Shown one piece after another: positions 8,570 through 15,504 of a stretch of 64,000 nucleotides of DNA. Numbering within the stretch: the first letter of the stretch is position 1; the number at the start of each line of letters is the position of its first letter. The DNA is from UBA5336 sp964506685 (GTDB lineage Bacteria > Pseudomonadota > Alphaproteobacteria > Caulobacterales > Hyphomonadaceae). The position numbers and the translations under genes were made by a program. A model generated the notes under the pieces. It was not told the origin of the DNA. It saw only the letters and a list, made by a program, of their open reading frames with translations, and did no database searches. Location: positions 1 through 64,000 of the forward strand of contig CAZDMQ010000002.1 in the NCBI GenBank assembly GCA_964506685.1, read 5' to 3'.

Positions 8570-9844
8570 TCAGGCCGCGGCGGCGGCGCGCATGAAGGTG
8601 CCGGACAGGGCGGCGTCGATCAGGGTTTCGGCGGTGTGGCTGGCGCGGCGTTCGGCGATGCGCCAGCTGAAATCGGGCCGCTCCGGACCCGGGCACACAG
8701 CCTGCACCCGGGCAGCGATGCGGCGGGCAAGCCGGGCGGCGCCGGCATGCGGCGTCTCGCGCAGGGAGATCACGATGTCCGTCGCCCCGGCCCGGGTCGC
8801 AAGATCGGTGACCCGGAGATCGCCGGTCACGATGTGGGCGAGCGTCTGCATCTGCCGCGCGCGCTCGGCTGCAGGCAGGGCGGTGTTCACCCGCAGGCTG
8901 AGCAGGCAGAGCGGAGCTTCAAGCTGGTCGCACACGCGCATCTGTTCGGGCAGGTGTGCGTCGAGGAAGCGCCGGGAATAGAGCCTCGTGTGGGCATCGA
9001 ACAGCGCCGAGCTCAGCCGCACGCGCCCCGGTGCTGCCGCCGGCAGCCCGTTCGCCATCGCCGCGTGGCACGCGTCAAGGATCGCCTCGTGCCCCATGTC
9101 GGCCGCGAGGACCTCGTCGGCCACCTCCAGGCAGACCGGATCGCGCAGCAGCGCCGGCGCATCGGTGACCAGCGCGATCGGCGAGGCCACCCGGATCTGG
9201 CCAAGTGCCGTGCGTTCGAGCAGTTCCAGCACATCGCGCTGGCCACCGCTGGCATTCAGGCAGACCAGCGCAAACCGGCCCGATGCAAGATAGCTTTCGG
9301 CCGTCGGCACCGACAGCGCCGCAACGAGGTCGTGTCCGCACCGGGCAAAGCCGTGCCGCAGCATCTGGAAGAACGATCCCCCCTCGCCGAGATAGAGGAC
9401 ATCCTGTTTCGCGCGATCAGCCTCCGGCGCGACCCATTCCTCCAGCCCACCGAGCTGGCGTGCGGTCTCCCTGCGGAGCGCGGTCTCGCTGGTCCGGGTC
9501 GCCCGCCGCCGGCGCAGCTCCAGCCGGGCCGACAGGGTCGCGATCTCCTCATCGCCCCTGAGCAGCAGGCAGTCATGCAGGTCGATCCCGGCGCCCTCCC
9601 GCGCGGCCAGCAAAATGACGGGGCGGTCGAGACCCTCGCGGGCGGCCTTCTCAAGCTGCTCCAGCGTTGTTGCCGACACCGAGGCGACATCGACGAGCAA
9701 CGGCACGCGCGACCCCGCGGTCCAGCTCTCGCCGACGGGGATCGGCCGCAGCCCGGCGGCCCGGATGCGGCTGGCAAGCGGCGCCTGCCGGGGCGCGTTG
9801 GCCACGAGTTCAAGCGGCGGATCGAGATAGGTGAGGTCTGTCAT
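8570..9844 (-). CDS. popA: PopA-like degenerate GGDEF protein (REC-REC-GGDEF), probable c-di-GMP effector
   Basis: A 424-residue soluble protein with two receiver-like halves (about 1-115 and 145-262) and a C-terminal GGDEF-like domain (about 280-420). The second receiver has Asn where the phosphoacceptor Asp is expected (VCLNAS). The diguanylate cyclase domain keeps its scaffold (FDAHTRLYSRRFLDAHL), but the active-site GGDEF is replaced by GATDI at 353-357, so it should not make c-di-GMP. The allosteric I-site RxxD survives as Arg344-Val-Thr-Asp347, five residues upstream, exactly as in PleD and PopA. This matches PopA of Caulobacter, a c-di-GMP-binding adaptor in ClpXP-dependent CtrA degradation. 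The name rests on architecture and motif pattern, not on a search. It is divergent from the racemase gene. Confidence 0.72.
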   Translation of the reverse strand: MTDLTYLDPPLELVANAPRQAPLASRIRAAGLRPIPVGESWTAGSRVPLLVDVASVSATTLEQLEKAAREGLDRPVILLAAREGAGIDLHDCLLLRGDEEIATLSARLELRRRRATRTSETALRRETARQLGGLEEWVAPEADRAKQDVLYLGEGGSFFQMLRHGFARCGHDLVAALSVPTAESYLASGRFALVCLNASGGQRDVLELLERTALGQIRVASPIALVTDAPALLRDPVCLEVADEVLAADMGHEAILDACHAAMANGLPAAAPGRVRLSSALFDAHTRLYSRRFLDAHLPEQMRVCDQLEAPLCLLSLRVNTALPAAERARQMQTLAHIVTGDLRVTDLATRAGATDIVISLRETPHAGAARLARRIAARVQAVCPGPERPDFSWRIAERRASHTAETLIDAALSGTFMRAAAAA

Positions 9845-9977
9845 TGCGGATGTCTCGCAGCCATCGTCCCTTGCGTCAGGGTTTCAAATGCACCCGAGAG
9901 GCTTAATGTGAAGTTGACCGGGCCGGCGCGGCAGGAAAAAGCCGGTCGCCGCGCGCGCAGGAAAACAGGAGGACGCC

Positions 9978-11087
9978 ATGGGACAGGGACCGCTGAACGG
10001 TGTGAGGATCGTTGAATTTGCAGGGATCGGGCCGGGCCCGTTCTGCGGCATGCTGTTGTCGGACCAGGGGGCGGACGTGATCCGCATCGACCGGGCCGGT
10101 GCCGGCGGCAAGGCCAATCCGCGCGACGTGACCGGCCGTGGCCGGCGCTCGATCGCGCTCGATCTCAAGGATCCGGCCGATGTCGAGGTGGCGCTGCGCC
10201 TGATGGAGAAGGCCGACGGGCTGATCGAGGGCTTCCGCCCCGGTGTCATGGAGCGGCTCGGCCTCGGCCCCGATGTCGTCCTCGCGCGCAATCCGAAGCT
10301 CGTCTATGGCCGGATGACCGGCTGGGGCCAGACCGGCACGCTGGCCCATGCTGCCGGTCATGACCTCAACTATATCGCCCTGACCGGCGCGCTGCACGCC
10401 ATGGGCCCGAAGGATCGCCGGCCCAGCCCGCCGCTGAACCTGGTTGGCGACTATGGCGGGGGCGCGCTCTATCTCGCCTTCGGCCTGATGGCCGGGATCA
10501 TCCATGCCCGCGCGACCGGGGAGGGCCAGGTGATCGACTGCGCCATGACCGATGGCGCCGCCTCGCTGGCCGCAATGTTCTTCGGCATGCGCGCAGCCGG
10601 CGTCTGGAGCGATGACCGCGAGGCCAACCTGCTCGATGGCGGGGCGCATTTCTACGACACCTATGAATGTGCTGATGGCAAATGGGTCGCGCTGGGCTCG
10701 ATCGAACCGCAATTCTACGCCCTGCTGATCGAGAAGGCGGGGCTGATGGACGTCGATCCGGACTTCGGTCCGGCCCACCAGATGGACCGCGACAAGTGGC
10801 CGGCGCTCAAGGACAGGCTCATCGCCGTCATGAAAACGAAGGCGCGCGATGAATGGTGCACCATCATGGAGGGCACTGACATCTGCTTCGCCCCGGTCCT
10901 CTCCATGGCCGAGGCGCCGGACCATCCCCACAACCGCGCGCGGCAGACCTTTGTCGAGGTGGAGGGTGTTGTCCAGCCGGCGCCGGCGCCGCGCTTCTCG
11001 AAGACCCCCGGCGCGATTGCCGGGATTGCCCCCGGTCCCGGTGAACACGGCGAGGCGATCCTCGCCGACTGGGGCGTCAGCCGCTGA
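9978..11087 (+). CDS. Family III CoA-transferase / alpha-methylacyl-CoA racemase
   Basis: A 369-residue cytoplasmic enzyme of the CaiB/BaiF family. Its length and sequence fit alpha-methylacyl-CoA racemase, which epimerises 2-methyl-branched acyl-CoA esters for beta-oxidation. The opening LNGVRIVEFAGIGPGPFCGM and the segment SIALDLKDP are characteristic. The expected racemase residues are visible: His in AAGHDLNYIAL, Asp in NLVGDYGGGALYL and Glu in YECADGKWVALGSIEPQFY. The start has AGGAGG five bases upstream. The stop overlaps the next gene's ATG (TGATG), so the two are translationally coupled. Other family III CoA-transferases are possible, but the His/Asp pair in this context favours the racemase. 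Confidence 0.88.
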   Translation: MGQGPLNGVRIVEFAGIGPGPFCGMLLSDQGADVIRIDRAGAGGKANPRDVTGRGRRSIALDLKDPADVEVALRLMEKADGLIEGFRPGVMERLGLGPDVVLARNPKLVYGRMTGWGQTGTLAHAAGHDLNYIALTGALHAMGPKDRRPSPPLNLVGDYGGGALYLAFGLMAGIIHARATGEGQVIDCAMTDGAASLAAMFFGMRAAGVWSDDREANLLDGGAHFYDTYECADGKWVALGSIEPQFYALLIEKAGLMDVDPDFGPAHQMDRDKWPALKDRLIAVMKTKARDEWCTIMEGTDICFAPVLSMAEAPDHPHNRARQTFVEVEGVVQPAPAPRFSKTPGAIAGIAPGPGEHGEAILADWGVSR

Positions 11088-11842
11088 TGGCGGCGCTCCC
11101 CGGAACGACCGGCCGGCGGCGGATCTACCTGATGCGCCATGGCTTTGTCGATTACACCTCGAGGCGTGTTCGCGAGAGCCGCGATCCCAGCCAGGCCTAT
11201 CTCACCGAGAGCGGGCGGGCCGAGGCCCGGGCCGCCGGGCTGGCGCTGCGCGAGGTGCATTTCGACCTCGCGCTCTGTTCCGGGCTGAAACGCACGCGCG
11301 AGACTGCCGAGCTTGTGCTGGCCGAACATCCCGGCGGCCTGGTGCTGGAGGACGAGCCGCGGCTCGCCGAACTCCGGTCCGGCCGCTATATCGATTTCGA
11401 GAGCGCCGAGCAGCTTGCGGCCACCATGACCTTCCAGTTCGAGCAGGCCGGCGAGCCGGGGGCGAGCTTTCTCGAGGGCGGTGAGGCGTTTGCCGACGCG
11501 CTTGTCCGGGCGGCCGACGCCATCGAGGCGCTGCTGGCCCGTCCGGCCTGGCATACCGCGCTGGTCGTGGCCCATGAGGGCATCAACCGGCTGCTGCTGG
11601 CCTGGGCGATCGGGGCACCGCTGGGCGCCAGCGCGGGTTTCGAACAGGATACCGGGTGCATCAACATCCTCGATTTCGATCTTGTGCCGAACGGCGCCGG
11701 CGAGCGCGTGGTGATCGAGCGGGCGGTGATCAAGGCGGTCAACCTGACCCCGGCCAACTATCTCAAGAACGGGATGAACCTGCGTTCGCTCGAATCGATC
11801 TTCACCCGCGCCCGCGAAGAGGGTGAGGGCGCGAGCGGCTGA
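11087..11842 (+). CDS. Histidine phosphatase (phosphoglycerate mutase-like) family protein
   Basis: A 251-residue member of the branch-1 histidine phosphatase superfamily. The RHG signature occurs as YLMRHGFVDY near residue 17, with a supporting Arg in SGLKRTRETAEL, an acidic general-acid region (LAELRSG) and the second catalytic His in VVAHEGINRLLL. These proteins dephosphorylate small phosphometabolites or act as mutases; the substrate cannot be read from sequence. The start codon overlaps the racemase stop, so both form one operon. An Asn-rich C-terminal tail (TPANYLKNGMN) is unusual. Transcription may run on to the terminator at 12057-12082. Confidence 0.88.
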   Translation: MAALPGTTGRRRIYLMRHGFVDYTSRRVRESRDPSQAYLTESGRAEARAAGLALREVHFDLALCSGLKRTRETAELVLAEHPGGLVLEDEPRLAELRSGRYIDFESAEQLAATMTFQFEQAGEPGASFLEGGEAFADALVRAADAIEALLARPAWHTALVVAHEGINRLLLAWAIGAPLGASAGFEQDTGCINILDFDLVPNGAGERVVIERAVIKAVNLTPANYLKNGMNLRSLESIFTRAREEGEGASG

Positions 11843-11905
11843 GCGGCCGGTGCAGGGCCGGCGAGCCGCGCAGCGGCCGGATCTGCCGCAATGGGTTCAG
11901 GTCCC

Positions 11906-12082
11906 GTTCAGGAGACTCGCCTCCGGCGCGAATTATGAACGAATTGCGGTCGCCTCCATGGGGTTCCGTTCATCTTCGGCAGGCTATGATGACCCCATCG
12001 TCGGAGAGCGAATGGATGTTGTCCTGCGCACTCTGACGATGTCCTTCTTGCAAACTCGCCGCCCTTCGGGGCGGCGTTTTTT
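11906..12082 (+). ncRNA. Candidate structured small RNA or long 3' UTR ending in an intrinsic terminator
   Basis: A gene-free plus-strand stretch folds into consecutive hairpins. Hairpin A pairs GTTCA 11906-11910 with TGAAC 11936-11940, with an inner GGAG/CTCC stem. Hairpin B pairs CGCCTCC 11951-11957 with GGAG-a-GCG 12003-12010, stacks ATGGGGT 11958-11964 on ACCCCAT 11992-11998, and pairs CATC 11971-11974 with GATG 11988-11991. Hairpin C pairs 12014-12023 with 12035-12044 over ten pairs, three of them G-U. The G-U pairs would be A-C mismatches on the other strand, so plus-strand RNA is favoured. A TTCG-capped terminator follows. TCGCCTCC, resembling an anti-Shine-Dalgarno seed, occurs twice (11917-11924, 11950-11957). 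The 5' end is unknown. It could instead be the 3' UTR of the upstream phosphatase gene. I do not recognise a known RNA family. Confidence 0.55.
12057..12082 (+). terminator. Rho-independent terminator with UUCG tetraloop
   Basis: A perfect 8-base stem (CGCCGCCC 12057-12064, GGGCGGCG 12069-12076) closes a TTCG loop and is followed by six T residues (12077-12082). It acts on the plus strand. The nearest upstream plus-strand gene ends 215 bases earlier, and none starts downstream before the opposing lexA gene. Confidence 0.92.
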
Positions 12083-12311
12083 CTTTCCGGGACAAACATT
12101 TCGGAGCCGCCTGCCGGCCGCCGGACATTCACTCCGGTCCGGGCCAATCTGGTCCAATCGGGGCTGGCTCTTGCTCCGAAGCGTTCGGCGCCAAAGCACC
12201 GGTCTTCCGTTCCACTCCAGACCGTCGCTTTATTGGCTCCGCCAGCGATTCTTCGACCATTTCGGGACCTGAGGCCGGGCCCGCCAAATCGAGGCGGTCC
12301 TGTTGAGTGGC
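12083..12311. other. Intergenic stretch between the terminator and the lexA 3' end
   Basis: With the RNA candidate this completes a 469-base gap without a protein gene. I see no credible frame, repeat or promoter in these 229 bases. Short open frames here are shadows of GC-rich sequence. Confidence 0.5.
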
Positions 12312-13007
12312 TCAGTCGTAGCGCCGGATGAGGGCGACGAGCCGGCCCTGGATGCGGACCCGGTCGGGACCGAAGATCCGCGTCTCGAAGGCCGGGTTCG
12401 CCGCTTCCAGCGCGACCGAGGCGCCCTTCTTGCGCAGCCGTTTCAGGGTGGCTTCCTGCTCGTCGATCAGGGCGACGACGATGTCGCCGGTATTGGCGTC
12501 GTCGGTCCGCTTGAGGATGATGTAATCGCCGTCATGGATGCCGGCCTCGATCATCGATTCGCCCTCGACCATGAGGGCAAAGTGATCGTCATTCTCGACA
12601 TATTCCCCCGGCACCTGCAGCCGGTCCCGCTCATGCTGGATCGCCTCGATGGGCACACCGGCCGCGATCTTGCCGAGAATGGGCAGCGTATCCATGCCGC
12701 CCTCGCCGCCGGAGACCGGGCGGGGCCCGCCTCCAGCAATCACGCTGGGCCGGAACGGATACCGGCCACCGGCAGGGCCGGACGGGGTTGCCGATTCCGG
12801 CAGTTTCACGACTTCCAGCGCGCGGGCCCGGTTCGCCAGCCGGCGAATGAAACCGCGCTCCTCAAGCGCCGTGATCAGCCGGTGGATCCCCGATTTCGAG
12901 GCCAGATTGAGCGCTTCCTTCATCTCGTCAAAGGACGGCGAGACGCCGTCGGACTTGATCCGCTCGTGGATGTAGAGAAGCAGTTCTTTTTGTTTTGCCG
13001 TCAACAC
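12312..13007 (-). CDS. lexA: LexA SOS repressor
   Basis: A 231-residue SOS repressor and self-cleaving serine protease. The N-terminal winged helix (1-70) begins MLTAKQKELLLYIHERI and includes the recognition region SKSGIHRLITALEERGFI. A Gly/Pro-rich linker follows. The C-terminal latent protease has cleavage site Ala116-Gly117 (KIAAGVPIEA), nucleophile Ser151 (VEGESMIEAG) and general base Lys189 (EATLKRL). The start is GTG at 13007; GGAGG lies eight bases upstream, and the family usually begins MLT. A LexA box lies 36 bases upstream, giving autoregulation. It has its own promoter, since 92 bases separate it from trpC. Confidence 0.97.
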   Translation of the reverse strand: MLTAKQKELLLYIHERIKSDGVSPSFDEMKEALNLASKSGIHRLITALEERGFIRRLANRARALEVVKLPESATPSGPAGGRYPFRPSVIAGGGPRPVSGGEGGMDTLPILGKIAAGVPIEAIQHERDRLQVPGEYVENDDHFALMVEGESMIEAGIHDGDYIILKRTDDANTGDIVVALIDEQEATLKRLRKKGASVALEAANPAFETRIFGPDRVRIQGRLVALIRRYD

Positions 13008-13042
13008 GTCGCGGACCTCCAGCCAGCTGTTCGTTCACGCAT

Positions 13043-13057
13043 GTTCTGTCATCGTTC
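13043..13057 (-). promoter_or_regulatory. LexA (SOS) box upstream of lexA
   Basis: Plus-strand GTTC 13043-13046 and GTTC 13054-13057 are separated by exactly seven bases. This is the direct-repeat SOS box GTTC-N7-GTTC of alphaproteobacteria (GAAC-N7-GAAC read toward lexA). Its position just upstream of the lexA start fits classical autorepression. Confidence 0.85.
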
Positions 13058-13099
13058 CCGAATTGGGTCAAGCCCCATCCCGCGTGAAATGCGCCCTCG

Positions 13100-13918
13100 T
13101 CAGGACGCACCCGCGTCGCGCAGGGCCCGTGTCGCCGCCACGCGGTCAGCGGCGAGCATCAGGCTTTCGCCGATCAGGAAGCGGCGCGCGCCTGCGGCCC
13201 GCAACCTGGCGATGTCGGCCGGCGTCTTCACCCCGCTTTCGGCCACGAAAGGCCGGCCAGCCGGCAGGTGCGCGGCCAGCGTCTCGCAGGTGGCAAGGTC
13301 GGTGACCATCGTCCGGAGGTCGCGATTGTTGATGCCGATGAGCCCTGCCGGCGGCAGGACCAGAGCGCGGTCCAGCTCGGCGCGGTCATGCACCTCGACC
13401 AGGACATCCATGCCCAGCCCGAGGGCGGCCTCGGTGAGCACGCGCGCGCGGGTGTCATCGAGGGCGGCGAGGATCACCAGCACGGCATCGGCGCCATGGG
13501 CGCGGGCTTCGTGAACCTGGTAGGGATCGAGCATGAAGTCCTTGCGCAGCAGTGGCAGGGACGTGGCGGCCCGGATCGCGGTGAGGTCGGTGAGCGCGCC
13601 GCCAAAGCTCGGCCCGTCAGTGAGCACCGACAAGCAGGCGGCCCCGCCGGCTTCGTAATCGCGGGCAATCGCCAGCGGGTCGGCGCCGGGCAGGATCTCG
13701 CCTGCCGAGGGGCTGCGGCGCTTGAGCTCGCAGATCAGGGCATTGGCGCCGGTCGCGGCCACCCTGTCCAGCGCTGCGATGAAACCGCGCGGCGGCGGTG
13801 CGTCGGCGGCCTGCTCCATCAGCGCCGGCAGCGGCACCCGCGCGCGCGCAGCGGCCACCTCGCCAGCCTTGTAGGCCAGGATCCGGTCGAGTGCCGTGCC
13901 GGGTCCGCTCCCCGCCAT
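13100..13918 (-). CDS. trpC: Indole-3-glycerol-phosphate synthase
   Basis: A 272-residue monofunctional TIM-barrel enzyme that converts 1-(2-carboxyphenylamino)-1-deoxyribulose 5-phosphate to indole-3-glycerol phosphate in tryptophan synthesis. Signature strands are present in order: CELKRRSPSAGEI (catalytic Glu and Lys), YEAGGAACLSVLTD, LPLLRKDFMLDPYQV (catalytic Lys), VEVHDRAEL, IGINNRDLRT, FVAESGV and FLIGESLM. Its usual length is 255-275. It lies three bases after the trpD stop, so the two genes are one translational unit. Confidence 0.97.
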   Translation of the reverse strand: MAGSGPGTALDRILAYKAGEVAAARARVPLPALMEQAADAPPPRGFIAALDRVAATGANALICELKRRSPSAGEILPGADPLAIARDYEAGGAACLSVLTDGPSFGGALTDLTAIRAATSLPLLRKDFMLDPYQVHEARAHGADAVLVILAALDDTRARVLTEAALGLGMDVLVEVHDRAELDRALVLPPAGLIGINNRDLRTMVTDLATCETLAAHLPAGRPFVAESGVKTPADIARLRAAGARRFLIGESLMLAADRVAATRALRDAGAS

Positions 13919-13921
13919 GGT

Positions 13922-14977
13922 TCAGTCCGCCCGACCATGCGAGGCATCGACCAGCCGGGTGAGCGTGGCCCGCGCCGCTCCGCTGTCGAGCGCGCCGGCC
14001 GCCCGCGCCGCGCCCTCCCGGAGGTCGGCGACCTGGCCGAGGCAGACCAGCCCGGCCGCTGCATTGAGACACACCGCATCGCGGAACGGACCGGCCTGGC
14101 CGTCCAGCAGCTCGAGAACCGCGCGGGCATTGTCGGCCGGTTCGCCGCCTGCCAGTGCGCTGAGCGGGGCCGGGCTGAGGCCCGCCTCCTCCGGCGTCAC
14201 CCGGAACGTGCGCAGGCCGCCGGCACCGACCTCGCAGGCCATGGTTTCCCCGGAAATGGAGAGCTCGTCGATCCCGTCGAGCCCATGCACCACCCAGGCC
14301 CGCACGACGCCCAGCGCCGCCAGCGCCTCGGCCATCGGCGCGACCCATTCCGGCGCAAACACGCCCAGCACCTGGTGAGTGGCGGCGGCCGGGTTCGACA
14401 GCGGCCCCAGCAGGTTGAACAGCGTCCGGATCCCCAGCCGCGCCCGGATGGGTGCGACGTGGCGCATCGCGCTGTGATGGCTGCGGGCGTAGAGGAAGGT
14501 GACCCCGGCACGGTCGAGGCACAGGGTCTGGCGCGCCGCGTCCATGTCGAGATTGACCCCGAGCGCTTCGAGCACGTCGGCCGAGCCGGTCTTCGGCGGC
14601 ACCGAGCGGTTACCATGCTTGGCGACCCGCGCCCCGCAGGCGGCCAGCACCAGCGCGCTGGCCGTCGATGTGTTCAGCGAGGTCCAGCCGAGCCCCCCGG
14701 TGCCGCAGGTGTCGAGCAGCGGCGTGTCCGGCCCGGCGCCGAGTTCCAGCGTCCGCGCCGTCGCCCGCATCGCCCGGGCGCCGGCGATCAGTTCGGCCGC
14801 TGTCTCCCCGCGCACCGCGAGCCCGGCCAGGAACGCGCCGACCTGTTCGGGGGCCGCCTCGCCGGACAGGAGCTCGCCAATGGCGGCCTCGACCCGTTCG
14901 GGCGGCAGCGTCTCGTGCCGGGCAATGGCCCGGATCGCCTCAGCAAGCTGCGGGGCAGGGGGATCGGTCACGCTCAT
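13922..14977 (-). CDS. trpD: Anthranilate phosphoribosyltransferase
   Basis: A 351-residue enzyme that transfers phosphoribosyl from PRPP to anthranilate, the step before TrpC. The glycine-rich PRPP loop LLDTCGTGGLGW, the NTSTASALVLAACG helix, the KHGNRSV motif and the LFNLLGPLSNPA segment identify the family. The open frame runs to 15160, but that N-terminal extension is Pro/Arg-rich and overlaps the divergent small gene at 15099. ATG at 14977 has GGAGG just upstream and begins MSVTDPPAPQLAEAI, the normal N-terminus. No trpG (glutamine amidotransferase) is adjacent in the window. Confidence 0.96.
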   Translation of the reverse strand: MSVTDPPAPQLAEAIRAIARHETLPPERVEAAIGELLSGEAAPEQVGAFLAGLAVRGETAAELIAGARAMRATARTLELGAGPDTPLLDTCGTGGLGWTSLNTSTASALVLAACGARVAKHGNRSVPPKTGSADVLEALGVNLDMDAARQTLCLDRAGVTFLYARSHHSAMRHVAPIRARLGIRTLFNLLGPLSNPAAATHQVLGVFAPEWVAPMAEALAALGVVRAWVVHGLDGIDELSISGETMACEVGAGGLRTFRVTPEEAGLSPAPLSALAGGEPADNARAVLELLDGQAGPFRDAVCLNAAAGLVCLGQVADLREGAARAAGALDSGAARATLTRLVDASHGRAD

Positions 14978-15098
14978 GGCCCCTCCGGTAGCGGTTTCCC
15001 TGCGGCGAGGAAAGGGGGCGCGCGCCGGGCCTTGGCCCGTCGTTCCAGCGGCGCGCGGTTCTGGGCCTGCGGGCCCGTTCGTGCTATAGGCATGGCCC

Positions 15099-15371
15099 AT
15101 GACTGATGCGGTTGGCCCCGGCGACCTGGTCCTGTGCGTGAATGCGGCTCCGAACCACATGACCGGCCTGCCGGTCCCGCTGGTTGCGGGGGAGACTTAT
15201 ATCGTCGCTGCCGTGTTCGAGTTTCTCTGCCCGTGCGGGCGCGGCGACGCGCTGCTTGATGTCGGGGTCGGCTTTGCGTGGTGCCAGACCCGCTTCCGCC
15301 TGCTGCCGAAGCCGAAGGCCAGTTCCCGCACCCGCCGCATCTCCGCGCCAAAGGAAACCGAGACGGTGTAG
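15099..15371 (+). CDS. Small conserved-looking protein of unknown function
   Basis: A 90-residue protein I do not recognise with certainty. It opens with GDLVLCVNAAP and a GETYIVAAVFEF segment, a pattern like short beta-barrel proteins found in phages and alphaproteobacterial genomes. It has four cysteines (CVNA, CPCG, WCQTRF) and a basic tail. It is divergent from trpD (121 bases between start codons). There is no strong Shine-Dalgarno sequence, and coding evidence is moderate: length, composition and lack of overlap once trpD starts at 14977. Confidence 0.5.
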   Translation: MTDAVGPGDLVLCVNAAPNHMTGLPVPLVAGETYIVAAVFEFLCPCGRGDALLDVGVGFAWCQTRFRLLPKPKASSRTRRISAPKETETV

Positions 15372-15504
15372 CGGCAGCGGCTGGGGATCGGCTGGCGCGT
15401 TGAGATTGGCGTGAGCGCTGCGGCGCCGGCGGGCCGGGGTCAGGCGCTCGTCCCACTGTCGGTGAACGTAGCCGGCAGACCGGTGTCCGGTTCGACCGAC
15501 AGCC

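Noticed and set aside
8513..10015. A 500-codon plus-strand frame across the PopA-like gene
   Set aside because: The minus-strand frame has REC/GGDEF structure with a preserved I-site. The plus-strand translation is low-complexity and runs into the promoter region of the racemase gene.
11891..11911. A tRNA T-arm-like stem-loop
   Set aside because: The loop lacks the conserved A, and no acceptor, D or anticodon stems can be built around it.
11906..12082. Identification of the structured RNA as 6S RNA
   Set aside because: The 5' and 3' ends do not pair into the long closing stem with a central bubble; it is a series of local hairpins plus a terminator.
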